Shown here: in pieces, positions 16,442 to 23,168 of the stretch
Numbering within the stretch: position 1 is the stretch's first letter
How the letters are laid out: each line of letters begins with the position of its first letter
DNA from: Nocardioides sp.
GTDB taxonomy: Bacteria; Actinomycetota; Actinomycetes; Propionibacteriales; Nocardioidaceae
NCBI RefSeq assembly: GCF_024509035.1
Contig: NZ_JANINT010000054.1
Span: forward strand, 1-51,122
Direction: 5' to 3'
Length of the DNA: 51,122 nucleotides
The notes under the pieces: generated by a model
Databases searched by the model: none
The model's input: the letters and a program-made list of their open reading frames with translations, nothing else
What the model was told of the DNA's origin: nothing
Position numbers and translations under genes: made by a program

Positions 16442-17734
16442 GTGAGTGAGCACCAGCACCTGTCCCGTCCGCTGGCAGAGCGGTCCCGTGACGACCTCGA
16501 GGCCTTCCGGGCCACCGAGCAGGCCGCGTACGACGCCCTGGTGGCGTCCGGCCTGAAGCTGGACCTCACGCGCGGCAAGCCGTCAGCCGAGCAGCTCGAC
16601 CTCGCCGACGGGCTGCTGCAGCTCCCGACCGCGACCACCTCCCCGGACGGCGTCGATGCCCGCAACTACGGCGGCCTGTCCGGCGTCCTGGCACTCCGGG
16701 AGATGTTCGCCGAGCTGCTCGGCCTCGAGGTCGAGCAGCTCTCGGCGCAGGGCAACTCCAGCCTCACGCTGATGAAGGACGTGCTGACCTACCTGTGGCT
16801 GCACGGCGGCGTCGACTCCGAGCGCCCCTGGGGTGCTGAGGAGAAGGTCCGGTTCATCTGCCCGGTGCCCGGCTACGACCGGCACTTCGCGCTGACCGAG
16901 TGGTTCGGCATCGAGATGGTGACGGTGCCGATGGCCGCCGACGGCCCCGACGCCGAGGCGGTGGCCGCGCTCGTCGCCGACGACCCCACCATCAAGGGCA
17001 TGTGGCTGGTCCCGACCTATGCGAACCCCACCGGTCAGGTGACCTCGCAGGAGGTCGCGGAGCGGCTCGCGTCGATGCCGACCGCGGCACCGGACTTCAA
17101 GATCTTCTGGGACAACGCCTACGCGCTCCACCACCTCACCGCCGAGGAGTCCAAGAGCGCGGACGTCCTCACGCTCGCCGCGGTCGCGGGCAACCCGAAC
17201 CGGCCGGTCGTGTTCGCCTCCACCTCGAAGATCACCTACGCCGGCGCCGGCGTCGCGTTCATCGGCGGCTCGACGGAGACGATGGCGTGGTACCACCGCC
17301 ACCTCGGTCTGGGCTCGATCGGTCCCGACAAGGTCAACCAGCTGCGGCACCTGGAGTTCTTCGGCACCGCCCAGGGCGTCCGCGACCACATGGTGCGCCA
17401 CCGCGAGCTGCTCGCGCCGCGCTTCGACGAGGTCGAGCGGATCCTGACCGAGCGGCTCGATGGTCTCGACATCGCGACGTGGACCCATCCTCGAGGGGGC
17501 TACTTCGTGAGCCTCGACGTCCTCCCCGGCACGGCCAGCCGGGTCATCGAGCTCGCGAAGGCCGCGGGCGTGGCGCTGACCCCGGCCGGATCCGCCTTCC
17601 CCTACAAGCGCGACCCGCGCGACGAGAACATCCGGCTCGCGCCCTCCTTCCCCGTCCTCGCCGAGGTCACCGGCGCCATGGAGGCCGTCGCCACCTGCGT
17701 CCGCCTGGCTGCCGCGGAGAAGCTGCTCGCGTGA
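16442..17734 (+). CDS. Aminotransferase class I (AspT-like, actinobacterial subgroup)
   Basis: 430 aa PLP enzyme. The N-terminus has KLDLTRGKPSAEQLDLADGL. The substrate/PLP region contains YGGLSGVLALREMFAELLGL and AQGNSSLTLM, the PLP-pyridine aspartate is in IFWDNAYALHHL, and the Schiff-base lysine is in FASTSKITYAGAG. The C-terminus has the carboxylate-binding arginine in ENIRLAPSFP. The sequence style fits the subgroup of aspartate aminotransferases described from Corynebacterium rather than the classical AspC; the substrate is inferred. GTG start at 16442 (MSEHQHLSRP). Its stop overlaps the next gene as GTGA, forming an operon with an adenosine deaminase-family gene. Confidence 0.88.
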   Translation: MSEHQHLSRPLAERSRDDLEAFRATEQAAYDALVASGLKLDLTRGKPSAEQLDLADGLLQLPTATTSPDGVDARNYGGLSGVLALREMFAELLGLEVEQLSAQGNSSLTLMKDVLTYLWLHGGVDSERPWGAEEKVRFICPVPGYDRHFALTEWFGIEMVTVPMAADGPDAEAVAALVADDPTIKGMWLVPTYANPTGQVTSQEVAERLASMPTAAPDFKIFWDNAYALHHLTAEESKSADVLTLAAVAGNPNRPVVFASTSKITYAGAGVAFIGGSTETMAWYHRHLGLGSIGPDKVNQLRHLEFFGTAQGVRDHMVRHRELLAPRFDEVERILTERLDGLDIATWTHPRGGYFVSLDVLPGTASRVIELAKAAGVALTPAGSAFPYKRDPRDENIRLAPSFPVLAEVTGAMEAVATCVRLAAAEKLLA

Positions 17735-18801
17735 GCCAGGCCCAGCCTGGATCCACGGAGCCCGGCTCGGTGCGCGACCTGCACCGGCTGCCGAAGGCGC
17801 ACCTGCACCTGCACTTCACGGGGTCGATGCGCCACTCCACGCTGCTCGAGCTCGCTGCGCGCGATGGCATCGCCCTGCCCGACCAGCTGGTCGAGGAGTG
17901 GCCGCCGACGTTGTCGGCCGCCGACGAGAAGGGCTGGTTCCGCTTCCAGCGGCTCTACGACGTGGCCCGCTCGGTGCTGCGGACGCCGGCCGACGTACGC
18001 CGCCTGGTCCGCGAGGCCGCCGAGGACGACGTCCGCGACGGCGGCAGGTGGCTGGAGATCCAGGTCGACCCCAGCGGCTACGCAGCCCGCTTCGGCGGGA
18101 TCACGGCGTTCACCGACCTGGTGCTCGACGCGGTCCGCGAGGCGGAGCAGGCGACGGGGCTCGGCATCGCGGTCGTCATCGCCGCCAACCGCACCCGTCA
18201 TCCCTTGGACGCTCGCACGCTCGCCCGCCTCGCTGCCCAGTACGCCGGCCGCGGCGTCGTCGGGTTCGGTCTCTCCAACGACGAGCGGCGCGGCAGCACC
18301 GCCGACTTCGCCCCCGCCTTCGCGATCGCCGAGCGGGCGGGCCTGCTGCTCGCACCGCACGGTGGCGAGCTGCGCGGGCCCGAGCACGTGCGTGTGTGCC
18401 TCGACGCGCTGCACGCGCAGCGCCTGGGCCATGGGATCCGCTCCGCCGAGGACCCGCGGCTGCTGGACCGGATCGTCGAGGCCGGGGTCGCGCTGGAGGT
18501 CTGCCCGGTCTCCAACGTGGCGCTCGGCGTCTACTCCGACCTGACCTCGGTGCCGCTGCCCACGCTGCTCGCCGCGGGTGCCACCGTCGCTCTCGGCGCC
18601 GACGACCCACTGCTCTTCGGCTCCCGGCTGGCGGGTCAGTACGCCACGATGCGCGCCGCCCACGAGCTCGGCGACGCCCAGCTCGCCGAGCTGGCCCGGA
18701 TGTCGGTGCGCGCCTCGCGCGCCCCCGACGACGTGCGCGCGCGTGTCCTCGCCGACATCGACGGGTGGCTGGCCAGCGACCCTGCGACGATGAGCTCATG
18801 A
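17731..18801 (+). CDS. Adenosine deaminase family protein
   Basis: 356 aa metal-dependent deaminase. The motifs in order are: N-terminal metal site KAHLHLHFTGS (about residues 25-35), APHGGE (HAGE in classical enzymes), catalytic LGHGIRSAED, LEVCPVSNVALG, and GADDPLLFG carrying the two aspartates of the usual TDDP motif. These support hydrolytic deamination of adenosine or a related purine such as aminodeoxyfutalosine or 6-aminopurine nucleosides. The HGGE and GADDP variants leave the exact substrate open. Translationally coupled to the aminotransferase (GTGA) and to the downstream membrane protein (ATGA). Confidence 0.85.
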   Translation: MSQAQPGSTEPGSVRDLHRLPKAHLHLHFTGSMRHSTLLELAARDGIALPDQLVEEWPPTLSAADEKGWFRFQRLYDVARSVLRTPADVRRLVREAAEDDVRDGGRWLEIQVDPSGYAARFGGITAFTDLVLDAVREAEQATGLGIAVVIAANRTRHPLDARTLARLAAQYAGRGVVGFGLSNDERRGSTADFAPAFAIAERAGLLLAPHGGELRGPEHVRVCLDALHAQRLGHGIRSAEDPRLLDRIVEAGVALEVCPVSNVALGVYSDLTSVPLPTLLAAGATVALGADDPLLFGSRLAGQYATMRAAHELGDAQLAELARMSVRASRAPDDVRARVLADIDGWLASDPATMSS

Positions 18802-19280
18802 GCGACCCGAACCAGCCAGGTCAGCCCTACCCGCCGCAGGACCCCTCGGGCCAGCAGCCGCCGTACGGCCAGCCCTACGGCCAGCAGCCCTACGGCCAGC
18901 CGGGCTACGGCCAGCCCTACGGCCAGCCGGGCTACGGCCAGCCCTACGGACAGCCGGGCTACGGCCAGCCGGGCTACAGCTGGGCCCCCAAGCCGCCCGA
19001 GCACCCCTCGGCGACGACCGCGATGGTGCTCGGGCTGATCGGCCTGGTCGGCATCCTCGTGTGCGGCGGCCTGACGCTGGTCGTCTCGCCGTTCGCCTGG
19101 GCGATCGGCGGACGGGCCCTGCGAGAGATCGACGAGAATCCCTCGGCCTACAGCGGCCGCGAGATGGCCTCCGCCGGCCGGGTCATGGGCATCGTCGGCA
19201 CCGGGCTCCTGGCACTGGGCGTGCTCGCGGTGATCGTGTTCTTCGCGCTCGTCGTGGGCGTCGCGACCACGAGTCCGTAG
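18798..19280 (+). CDS. Tyr/Gln/Pro/Gly-repeat membrane protein (DUF4190-like)
   Basis: 160 aa. Residues about 1-62 are a low-complexity arm built from PYGQ and PGYGQ units. It is followed by two membrane helices (VLGLIGLVGILVCGGLTLVV and VGTGLLALGVLAVIVFFALV) flanking SPFAWAIGGRALREI and a short polar loop. This is the DUF4190-type architecture common in actinobacteria; the function is unknown. ATG 18798 overlaps the deaminase stop as ATGA. The protein at 34831-35634 shares the same plan of a proline-rich arm plus membrane region but is not obviously homologous. Confidence 0.8.
   Translation: MSDPNQPGQPYPPQDPSGQQPPYGQPYGQQPYGQPGYGQPYGQPGYGQPYGQPGYGQPGYSWAPKPPEHPSATTAMVLGLIGLVGILVCGGLTLVVSPFAWAIGGRALREIDENPSAYSGREMASAGRVMGIVGTGLLALGVLAVIVFFALVVGVATTSP
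18858..18974 (+). repeat. Tandem 27-base coding repeat (PYGQPGYGQ units)
   Basis: About three to four imperfect tandem copies of a 27-base unit encode PYGQPGYGQ, with flanking partial PYGQ copies. The boundaries are approximate. Such near-identical units can expand or contract by slippage. Confidence 0.75.
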
Positions 19281-19443
19281 GAGTCAGCTGAACAATCCGC
19301 GCGGCTGCGCGACGACCGGTGGAGCGTTGGCGGCGTTCACCTCGGTCGACGTGACCCGTCACGCCTTCCCTCGGCCGCCTGGCCACCGCACACACCGGAC
19401 GCCGCTCGCGTTCGCCCGTCTTGTTCAGCAGACTCCTCGGGCG

Positions 19444-20484
19444 TCAGAGCTCGCAGCCGACCAGCACCGGCTCGTTGACGAGCCGGATGCCGAACCGCGC
19501 CTCCACGCCGTCGCGCACCTCGCGCGCCAGGGCCAGGAGGTCGCCGGTGCTCGCCCCACCCCGGTTGGTGAGCGCCAGGGTGTGCTTGCCGGACAGCGCC
19601 GCAGTCGGACCGCCGTGGCCCTTGCCGAACCCCGCGTGCTCGATCAGCCAGGCAGCGCTGGTCTTGACGGTGCCGTCGGGCTGCGACCATGCCGGAGCGC
19701 CGTCGGGTACGGCGGTGGGCTCGACGACCGGGTTGGTGAAGAACGACCCGGCGCTCCACGTGTCGTGGTCGACGTCGTCGAGCACCATGCCCTTGCCGCG
19801 GCGCAGCCCGAGCACGGCCTCGCGGACGTCGGTCAGCGGCGCCCGCTGCCCCACCTCCACACCGAGGGTGCGCGCCAGCTCGGCGTAGGCCACGGGCTGG
19901 CCGAGGCTGCCCTGGCGCAGCTGGAAGGTCACCGAGAGCACGACGTGGCGTCCGCCCCACGCATCGCGTCGGTCGGCCTTGAAGCGGGAGGTGCGGTAGC
20001 CGAAGCGGCAGTCGGCGTTGGCGAACGTGCGGATCCCGCGCAGCGTGCGGTCCCACACCCGGACCGACGCGATGGTCTGGCTCACTTCCTGCCCGTAGGC
20101 GCCGACGTTCTGGATCGGCGTGGCTCCGACCGACCCGGGGATGCCCGACAGGGCCTCGACGCCCGACCACTCCCGCGCGACGGCGAGGGCGACCAGGTCG
20201 TCCCACGGCTCCCCGGCCGCGACCGTGACCATCGCCCCACCGCAGGAGGCGTCGCCGGCGTCGTCGGTCTCCACGCCGCGGGTCGCGACCTCGACGACCG
20301 TGCCCGCGAAGCCCTCGTCGGCGACGACGAGGTTGCTGCCTCCGCCGAGCACGAGCACGGGCTCACCGGCCGTGTCGGCCGCCTCGACGGCGGCGACCAG
20401 CTCGGCCTCGGTCGTCGCGCGCACCCAGCGCGCGGCCGGACCGCCGAGGCGGAGCGTGGTGTGGTCGGCGAGCCGCTCAGCCAC
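19444..20484 (-). CDS. murB: UDP-N-acetylenolpyruvoylglucosamine reductase
   Basis: 346 aa FAD/NADPH enzyme of peptidoglycan precursor synthesis (UDP-GlcNAc-enolpyruvate to UDP-MurNAc). It has N-terminal HTTLRLGGPAARWVRATTEA, the FAD-binding VLVLGGGSNLVVADEGF, GIPGSVGATPIQNVGAYGQE, and the catalytic serine region TWSAGSFFTNPVV near residue 244. The C-terminus contains KTSAAWLIEHAGFGKG and HTLALTNRGGAS. Starts at GTG 20484, overlapping the upstream MaoC gene by 8 bases, so it is in an operon with the HadA/HadB-like pair. The 163 bases between its stop and the upstream + gene (19281-19443) hold nothing I can assign. Confidence 0.96.
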   Translation of the reverse strand: MAERLADHTTLRLGGPAARWVRATTEAELVAAVEAADTAGEPVLVLGGGSNLVVADEGFAGTVVEVATRGVETDDAGDASCGGAMVTVAAGEPWDDLVALAVAREWSGVEALSGIPGSVGATPIQNVGAYGQEVSQTIASVRVWDRTLRGIRTFANADCRFGYRTSRFKADRRDAWGGRHVVLSVTFQLRQGSLGQPVAYAELARTLGVEVGQRAPLTDVREAVLGLRRGKGMVLDDVDHDTWSAGSFFTNPVVEPTAVPDGAPAWSQPDGTVKTSAAWLIEHAGFGKGHGGPTAALSGKHTLALTNRGGASTGDLLALAREVRDGVEARFGIRLVNEPVLVGCEL

Positions 20485-20866
20485 GGACGACCGCCTTCGG
20501 CATGCCCAGCACCTTCTGTCCTTCGCAGGTGACCGTGAGAGCCACCGTCGTCAGCCCCTCCGCGGAGTCCTTCACCTCACCGGCGACCTCGATGTCGACG
20601 CCGCCCTCGGCCGGCACGACGACGGGGTTGGTGAACTTGCAGCCGAAGCTGACGGTCTCGGTGCCGGGGAACCACTCCGAGACCGCCCGGGCGGCCAGCG
20701 CCATCGTGTACATGCCGTGGGCGATCACGCCCGGCAGCCCGACGCTGCGCGCGACGTCCTCGTCCTGGTGGATCGGGTTGTGGTCGCCGCTCGCCGCTGC
20801 GTAGCGGACGAGGTCGGCGCGGGTGATCGTGAACGTCCGGGTCGGCAGCGAGCTCGCCTGGGTCAT
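20477..20866 (-). CDS. MaoC-like (R)-specific hydratase/dehydratase, HadB-type
   Basis: 129 aa hotdog protein. The catalytic hydratase motif is seen in YAAASGDHNPIHQDEDVARS with the conserved Asp and His, followed by VGLPGVIAHGMYTMALAARA. In mycobacteria HadB with HadA or HadC forms the 3-hydroxyacyl-ACP dehydratase of FAS-II, and the hadABC genes lie beside rpmG, tRNA-Thr, tRNA-Met and secE, matching the surroundings here. ATG 20866 overlaps the HadA-like stop as ATGA. It is the catalytic partner of that gene; the specific acyl substrate is inferred. Confidence 0.85.
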   Translation of the reverse strand: MTQASSLPTRTFTITRADLVRYAAASGDHNPIHQDEDVARSVGLPGVIAHGMYTMALAARAVSEWFPGTETVSFGCKFTNPVVVPAEGGVDIEVAGEVKDSAEGLTTVALTVTCEGQKVLGMPKAVVRG

Positions 20867-21264
20867 GACGCGGCCCCCCGGTGGACGAGCGTGGCGCTGG
20901 TCGAGCAGACCAGGGCTCCGGAGTCGTCGGTGATCTCGCTCGTGGTGCCGATGATGTCGTTGCCCGCGATCTGGCGCAGGCTGCTGACCGTCAGCGTCGC
21001 GGTCAGCACGTCGCCGGGCACGATCGGGCGCTCGTAGGCGAACCGCTGCTCGCCGTGGACGATGCGGTGCAGCTCGATCGCCTCGGCCGCCAAGAACGCG
21101 TTCATCGCGTCGAACGCGAGCACGATCGGGAACGTCGCAGGCGCCGGCCCCCCGGCGTACTCGTCCCCGGTCGCGGCGACGAAGGTCCGCACCGCCTCCT
21201 CGGTCACCGCATAGGGTCGGGTGGGTGGGAAGACCCGACCGACGAGCGACTGGTCGACTGGCAT
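20863..21264 (-). CDS. FAS1-like dehydratase / HadA-type MaoC protein
   Basis: 133 aa hotdog-fold protein lacking the catalytic Asp-His hydratase motif. It begins with SLVGRVFPPTRPYAVTEEAV and includes FAYERPIVPGDVLTATLTVS, typical of the N-terminal half of MaoC dehydratases, which binds the acyl chain. With the downstream HadB-like gene (ATGA overlap) it should form a heterodimeric dehydratase. The ATG start at 21264 is preceded six bases upstream by TAGGTT, suggesting a leaderless mRNA. The first 40 bases overlap the divergent lipoprotein gene. Confidence 0.85.
   Translation of the reverse strand: MPVDQSLVGRVFPPTRPYAVTEEAVRTFVAATGDEYAGGPAPATFPIVLAFDAMNAFLAAEAIELHRIVHGEQRFAYERPIVPGDVLTATLTVSSLRQIAGNDIIGTTSEITDDSGALVCSTSATLVHRGAAS
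21212..21217 (+). promoter_or_regulatory. -10 box of the lipoprotein gene at 21225
   Basis: TAGGGT lies seven bases before GTG 21225 with no Shine-Dalgarno, fitting a leaderless transcript. The box is inside the coding sequence of the opposite HadA-like gene. Confidence 0.5.
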
Positions 21265-22268
21265 GGCGCCAACCTAGCCAATGGTGGTCGTGGCTCGCGC
21301 TGGCGCTGGCTGCGGTGGCGCTCGCCACCGGGTGCACCACGGAGAAGCTCCCGCTGCCCGGCCGCGTGGACCAGAAGGCCGGCTGCGGCCCGCTGGAGTA
21401 CGGCGAGGTGCGCGGGCGCCCGCCGGGCTACCTCGACCGGCAGGCTCTCGACCGCTTCCGCAACGACCACGCGGTGTGCGCGGGCGTGTGGCTGCGCACC
21501 GGCCGGGGCTTCGTGCCCCAGGGCGTGGCCGTCGACGACGGCAGCGCCTGGGTCAGCGGCTTCGACGGGGGCGCGCCCCTGCACTTTCGCTACTGCATCA
21601 TCGACCGCGTCGACCTGCGCACCGGGAAGGTGCTCGACCGGCTCGACCCGGTCGCCGGCCAGGTCGGCGACCGCGACCCCGTCTACTGCCGGCACGGCGG
21701 CGGCCTCGTCGACGACGAGCACGGTCTCTGGCTGGTGGAGACGAGCCGTCTGTGGCTGATCGATCCCGACACCCTCGACGTCCAGCGGGTCTGGGCGCTC
21801 GCCGACCCGTTGCGCGGCTCGTTCGCGCTCGTCGACGGCCAGGGCCGCCTCGGCATCGGACGGTGGTACCCGCACCGGGCCGGGCAGGTCGACTGGTTCA
21901 GCACCGACCAGCTGGTCGCGTCGTCCGCGCTGGACCTCACCCTCGAGATGGCCGACGGCGCGACGCCGGCTCCCCGGGCCACCCAGGGGGCCGTCTGGGC
22001 GGCACCCGGCGGCGGCAGGCCGGCCGCGTGGTTCACCCATTCGGTGACCCGGTGCGGCGTGCTGGTCGGCCCCGAGGGGACCCGGCGCCGGGCGTTCGTC
22101 CCGGGCGCGGAGGGGATGGACCTGGTCGGAGACGACTCGCTGTGGGTCGTCAGCGAGTCGGGCACGAGGCACTACCAGGACCTCGGCGGCCGCCCGGTCG
22201 TGCCGATGCTGGTCCGACTCGACCTGTCCGACTTCGGGTCCTGGCGCCGACCGGACTGCGAGGTCTAA
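21225..22268 (+). CDS. Predicted secreted lipoprotein of unknown function
   Basis: 347 aa. The N-terminus is an Arg-rich segment, a hydrophobic core (WWSWLALALAAVALA) and the lipobox ATG-Cys near residue 37, predicting a lipid-anchored extracytoplasmic protein. The mature part contains repeated segments with the look of beta-propeller blades (GFVPQGVAVDDGSAWVSGFD, GGGLVDDEHGLWLVETSRLW, GMDLVGDDSLWVVSESGTRH) and several cysteines. I do not recognise a specific family. The start GTG 21225 is supported by a TAGGGT box seven bases upstream, which makes the gene overlap the divergent HadA-like gene by 40 bases. A bidirectional hairpin follows at 22275-22305. Confidence 0.75.
   Translation: MGRPDRRATGRLAWRQPSQWWSWLALALAAVALATGCTTEKLPLPGRVDQKAGCGPLEYGEVRGRPPGYLDRQALDRFRNDHAVCAGVWLRTGRGFVPQGVAVDDGSAWVSGFDGGAPLHFRYCIIDRVDLRTGKVLDRLDPVAGQVGDRDPVYCRHGGGLVDDEHGLWLVETSRLWLIDPDTLDVQRVWALADPLRGSFALVDGQGRLGIGRWYPHRAGQVDWFSTDQLVASSALDLTLEMADGATPAPRATQGAVWAAPGGGRPAAWFTHSVTRCGVLVGPEGTRRRAFVPGAEGMDLVGDDSLWVVSESGTRHYQDLGGRPVVPMLVRLDLSDFGSWRRPDCEV
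21271..21276 (-). promoter_or_regulatory. -10 box of the HadA-like gene
   Basis: On the minus strand TAGGTT lies six bases before ATG 21264 with no Shine-Dalgarno, fitting a leaderless transcript. The box is inside the coding sequence of the opposite lipoprotein gene. Confidence 0.5.
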
Positions 22269-22274
22269 ATGCAG

Positions 22275-22305
22275 TTGACCCGCCCGAAAGTTTCGGGCGG
22301 GTCAA
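22275..22305. terminator. Bidirectional terminator between lipoprotein gene and rpmG
   Basis: Perfect 15-bp arms (22275-22289 and 22291-22305) lie between two convergent genes, 6 and 16 bases from their stops. The 25-base core matches the hairpin after rplA (13563-13593) exactly; only the outer two bases of each arm differ. Confidence 0.85.
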
Positions 22306-22321
22306 CGAGAGAAGACGGCGA

Positions 22322-22492
22322 TCAGCGGGTCTCGCGGTGCGCGGTGTGCGTGCGGCAGCGCGGGCAGAACTTCGCCAGCTCCAACCGGTCAGGGTCGTTG
22401 CGGCGGTTCTTCTTCGTGATGTAGTTGCGCTCCTTGCATTCCACGCACGCGAGCGTGATCTTGGGGCGAACGTCGGAGCTCTTGCTGGCCAC
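22322..22492 (-). CDS. rpmG: 50S ribosomal protein L33
   Basis: 56 aa. The zinc-ribbon form of L33 has [20 protein letters not shown] with CxxC and the second pair CPRC. The GTG start at 22492 ([11 protein letters not shown]) is chosen because the longer frame adds non-family residues. It sits beside tRNA-Met and tRNA-Thr, the same order seen near hadABC in mycobacteria. The retained cysteines mark it as the zinc-containing paralogue, which is replaced by a zinc-free form under zinc limitation in some actinobacteria. Confidence 0.96.
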   Translation of the reverse strand: MASKSSDVRPKITLACVECKERNYITKKNRRNDPDRLELAKFCPRCRTHTAHRETR

Positions 22493-22549
22493 GGGAAGTC
22501 CTTCGAGGTCGATGCTGGGTGTCGCTGATGGAACGAGGTCAAGTCGCAG

Positions 22550-22623
22550 TAGCGGGGGCGGGACTCGAACCCGCGACACCACGATTATGAGCCGTGTGCT
22601 CTAACCACCTGAGCTACCCCGCC
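22550..22623 (-). tRNA. tRNA-Met (CAT anticodon, elongator type)
   Basis: 74 bases. Acceptor GGCGGGG pairs with CCCCGCT (a G-U pair at position 1-72), discriminator A, anticodon loop CTCATAA, T-loop GGTTCGAGTCC. A paired first base pair and AGCTCAGGTGGTTAGAGC D-arm suggest the elongator rather than initiator form. CCA is not encoded. Confidence 0.95.
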
Positions 22624-22678
22624 ACGAGGGCACGGCTGCGTGCTCCAGACTAGCCGGAGCACACAAGATCTTGCCCAG

Positions 22679-22751
22679 AGCCCCTTTACGGAATCGAACC
22701 GTAGACCTTCTCCTTACCATGGAGACGCTCTGCCGACTGAGCTAAAGGGGC
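22679..22751 (-). tRNA. tRNA-Thr (GGT anticodon)
   Basis: 73 bases. Acceptor GCCCCTT with AAGGGGC and discriminator T, D-arm AGCTCAGTCGGCAGAGC, anticodon stem CTCC/GGAG closing the loop ATGGTAA, T-loop GGTTCGATTCC. It lies 55 bases upstream of tRNA-Met and is probably co-transcribed with it and rpmG. Confidence 0.95.
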
Positions 22752-22775
22752 AACGACGGAGCACAATACACAGGG

Positions 22776-23168
22776 GTGCGGGTGAACGAAAAATCGGCTC
22801 GACCGACCGCCTTCTACCGCCGTCTCGACAGCCCCTCGGACCCCACCGACGACCACCGCGAGACCCTCGAGTCGCTGCCCTCGACGGCCGGTCCGTGGAC
22901 CCCCGAGGCCCGGCGCGGAGGGCCGCCTGCGGCGCTGCTCGCGCGGGCCGTGGAGCGCCTGCCCGCGGCCACCGGCACCCGCATCGGACGGTTCACGATG
23001 GAGCTGCTCGGACCGGTCCCGGTCGGTCCCGTGGCGCCCCCCTGCCCTGGTCGAGGGCGAGCCGACCAGCCCGGTCCAGCGGCTGCTGGCGTGCATCGAC
23101 TCCGCCTCCGGGGTCAGGTCGCGCGCTCGTCGCAGGCGCTGCTCGTCGTCCCCCGGGTCAGTCGGTGA
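22776..23168 (+). pseudogene. Thioesterase-family gene remnant with internal deletions
   Basis: Three fragments of one hotdog acyl-CoA thioesterase-like protein can be read in order. Fragment 1 (22776 to about 23032) gives TAFYRRLDSP and ARRGGPPAALLARAVERLPA up to ELLGPVPVGP. Fragment 2 (23047-23115) is in the +1 frame relative to the first and reads LVEGEPTSPVQRLLACIDSA. Fragment 3 (23118-23168), back in the first frame, reads ARSSQALLVVPR. In intact relatives, as I recall them, roughly a hundred residues separate fragments 1 and 2 and some fifty separate 2 and 3. Both are missing, so the gene is not functional as a full enzyme. Its end overlaps the convergent amidase stop by 11 bases. Confidence 0.75.

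Noticed and set aside
18858..18974. CRISPR-like tandem repeat
   Set aside because: The units are contiguous, have no spacers and lie in frame in a low-complexity protein arm.
22679..22751. tRNA-Met reading of the loop containing CAT (ACCATGG on the plus strand)
   Set aside because: The stem pairing CTCC/GGAG centres the loop ATGGTAA, so the anticodon is GGT (Thr).
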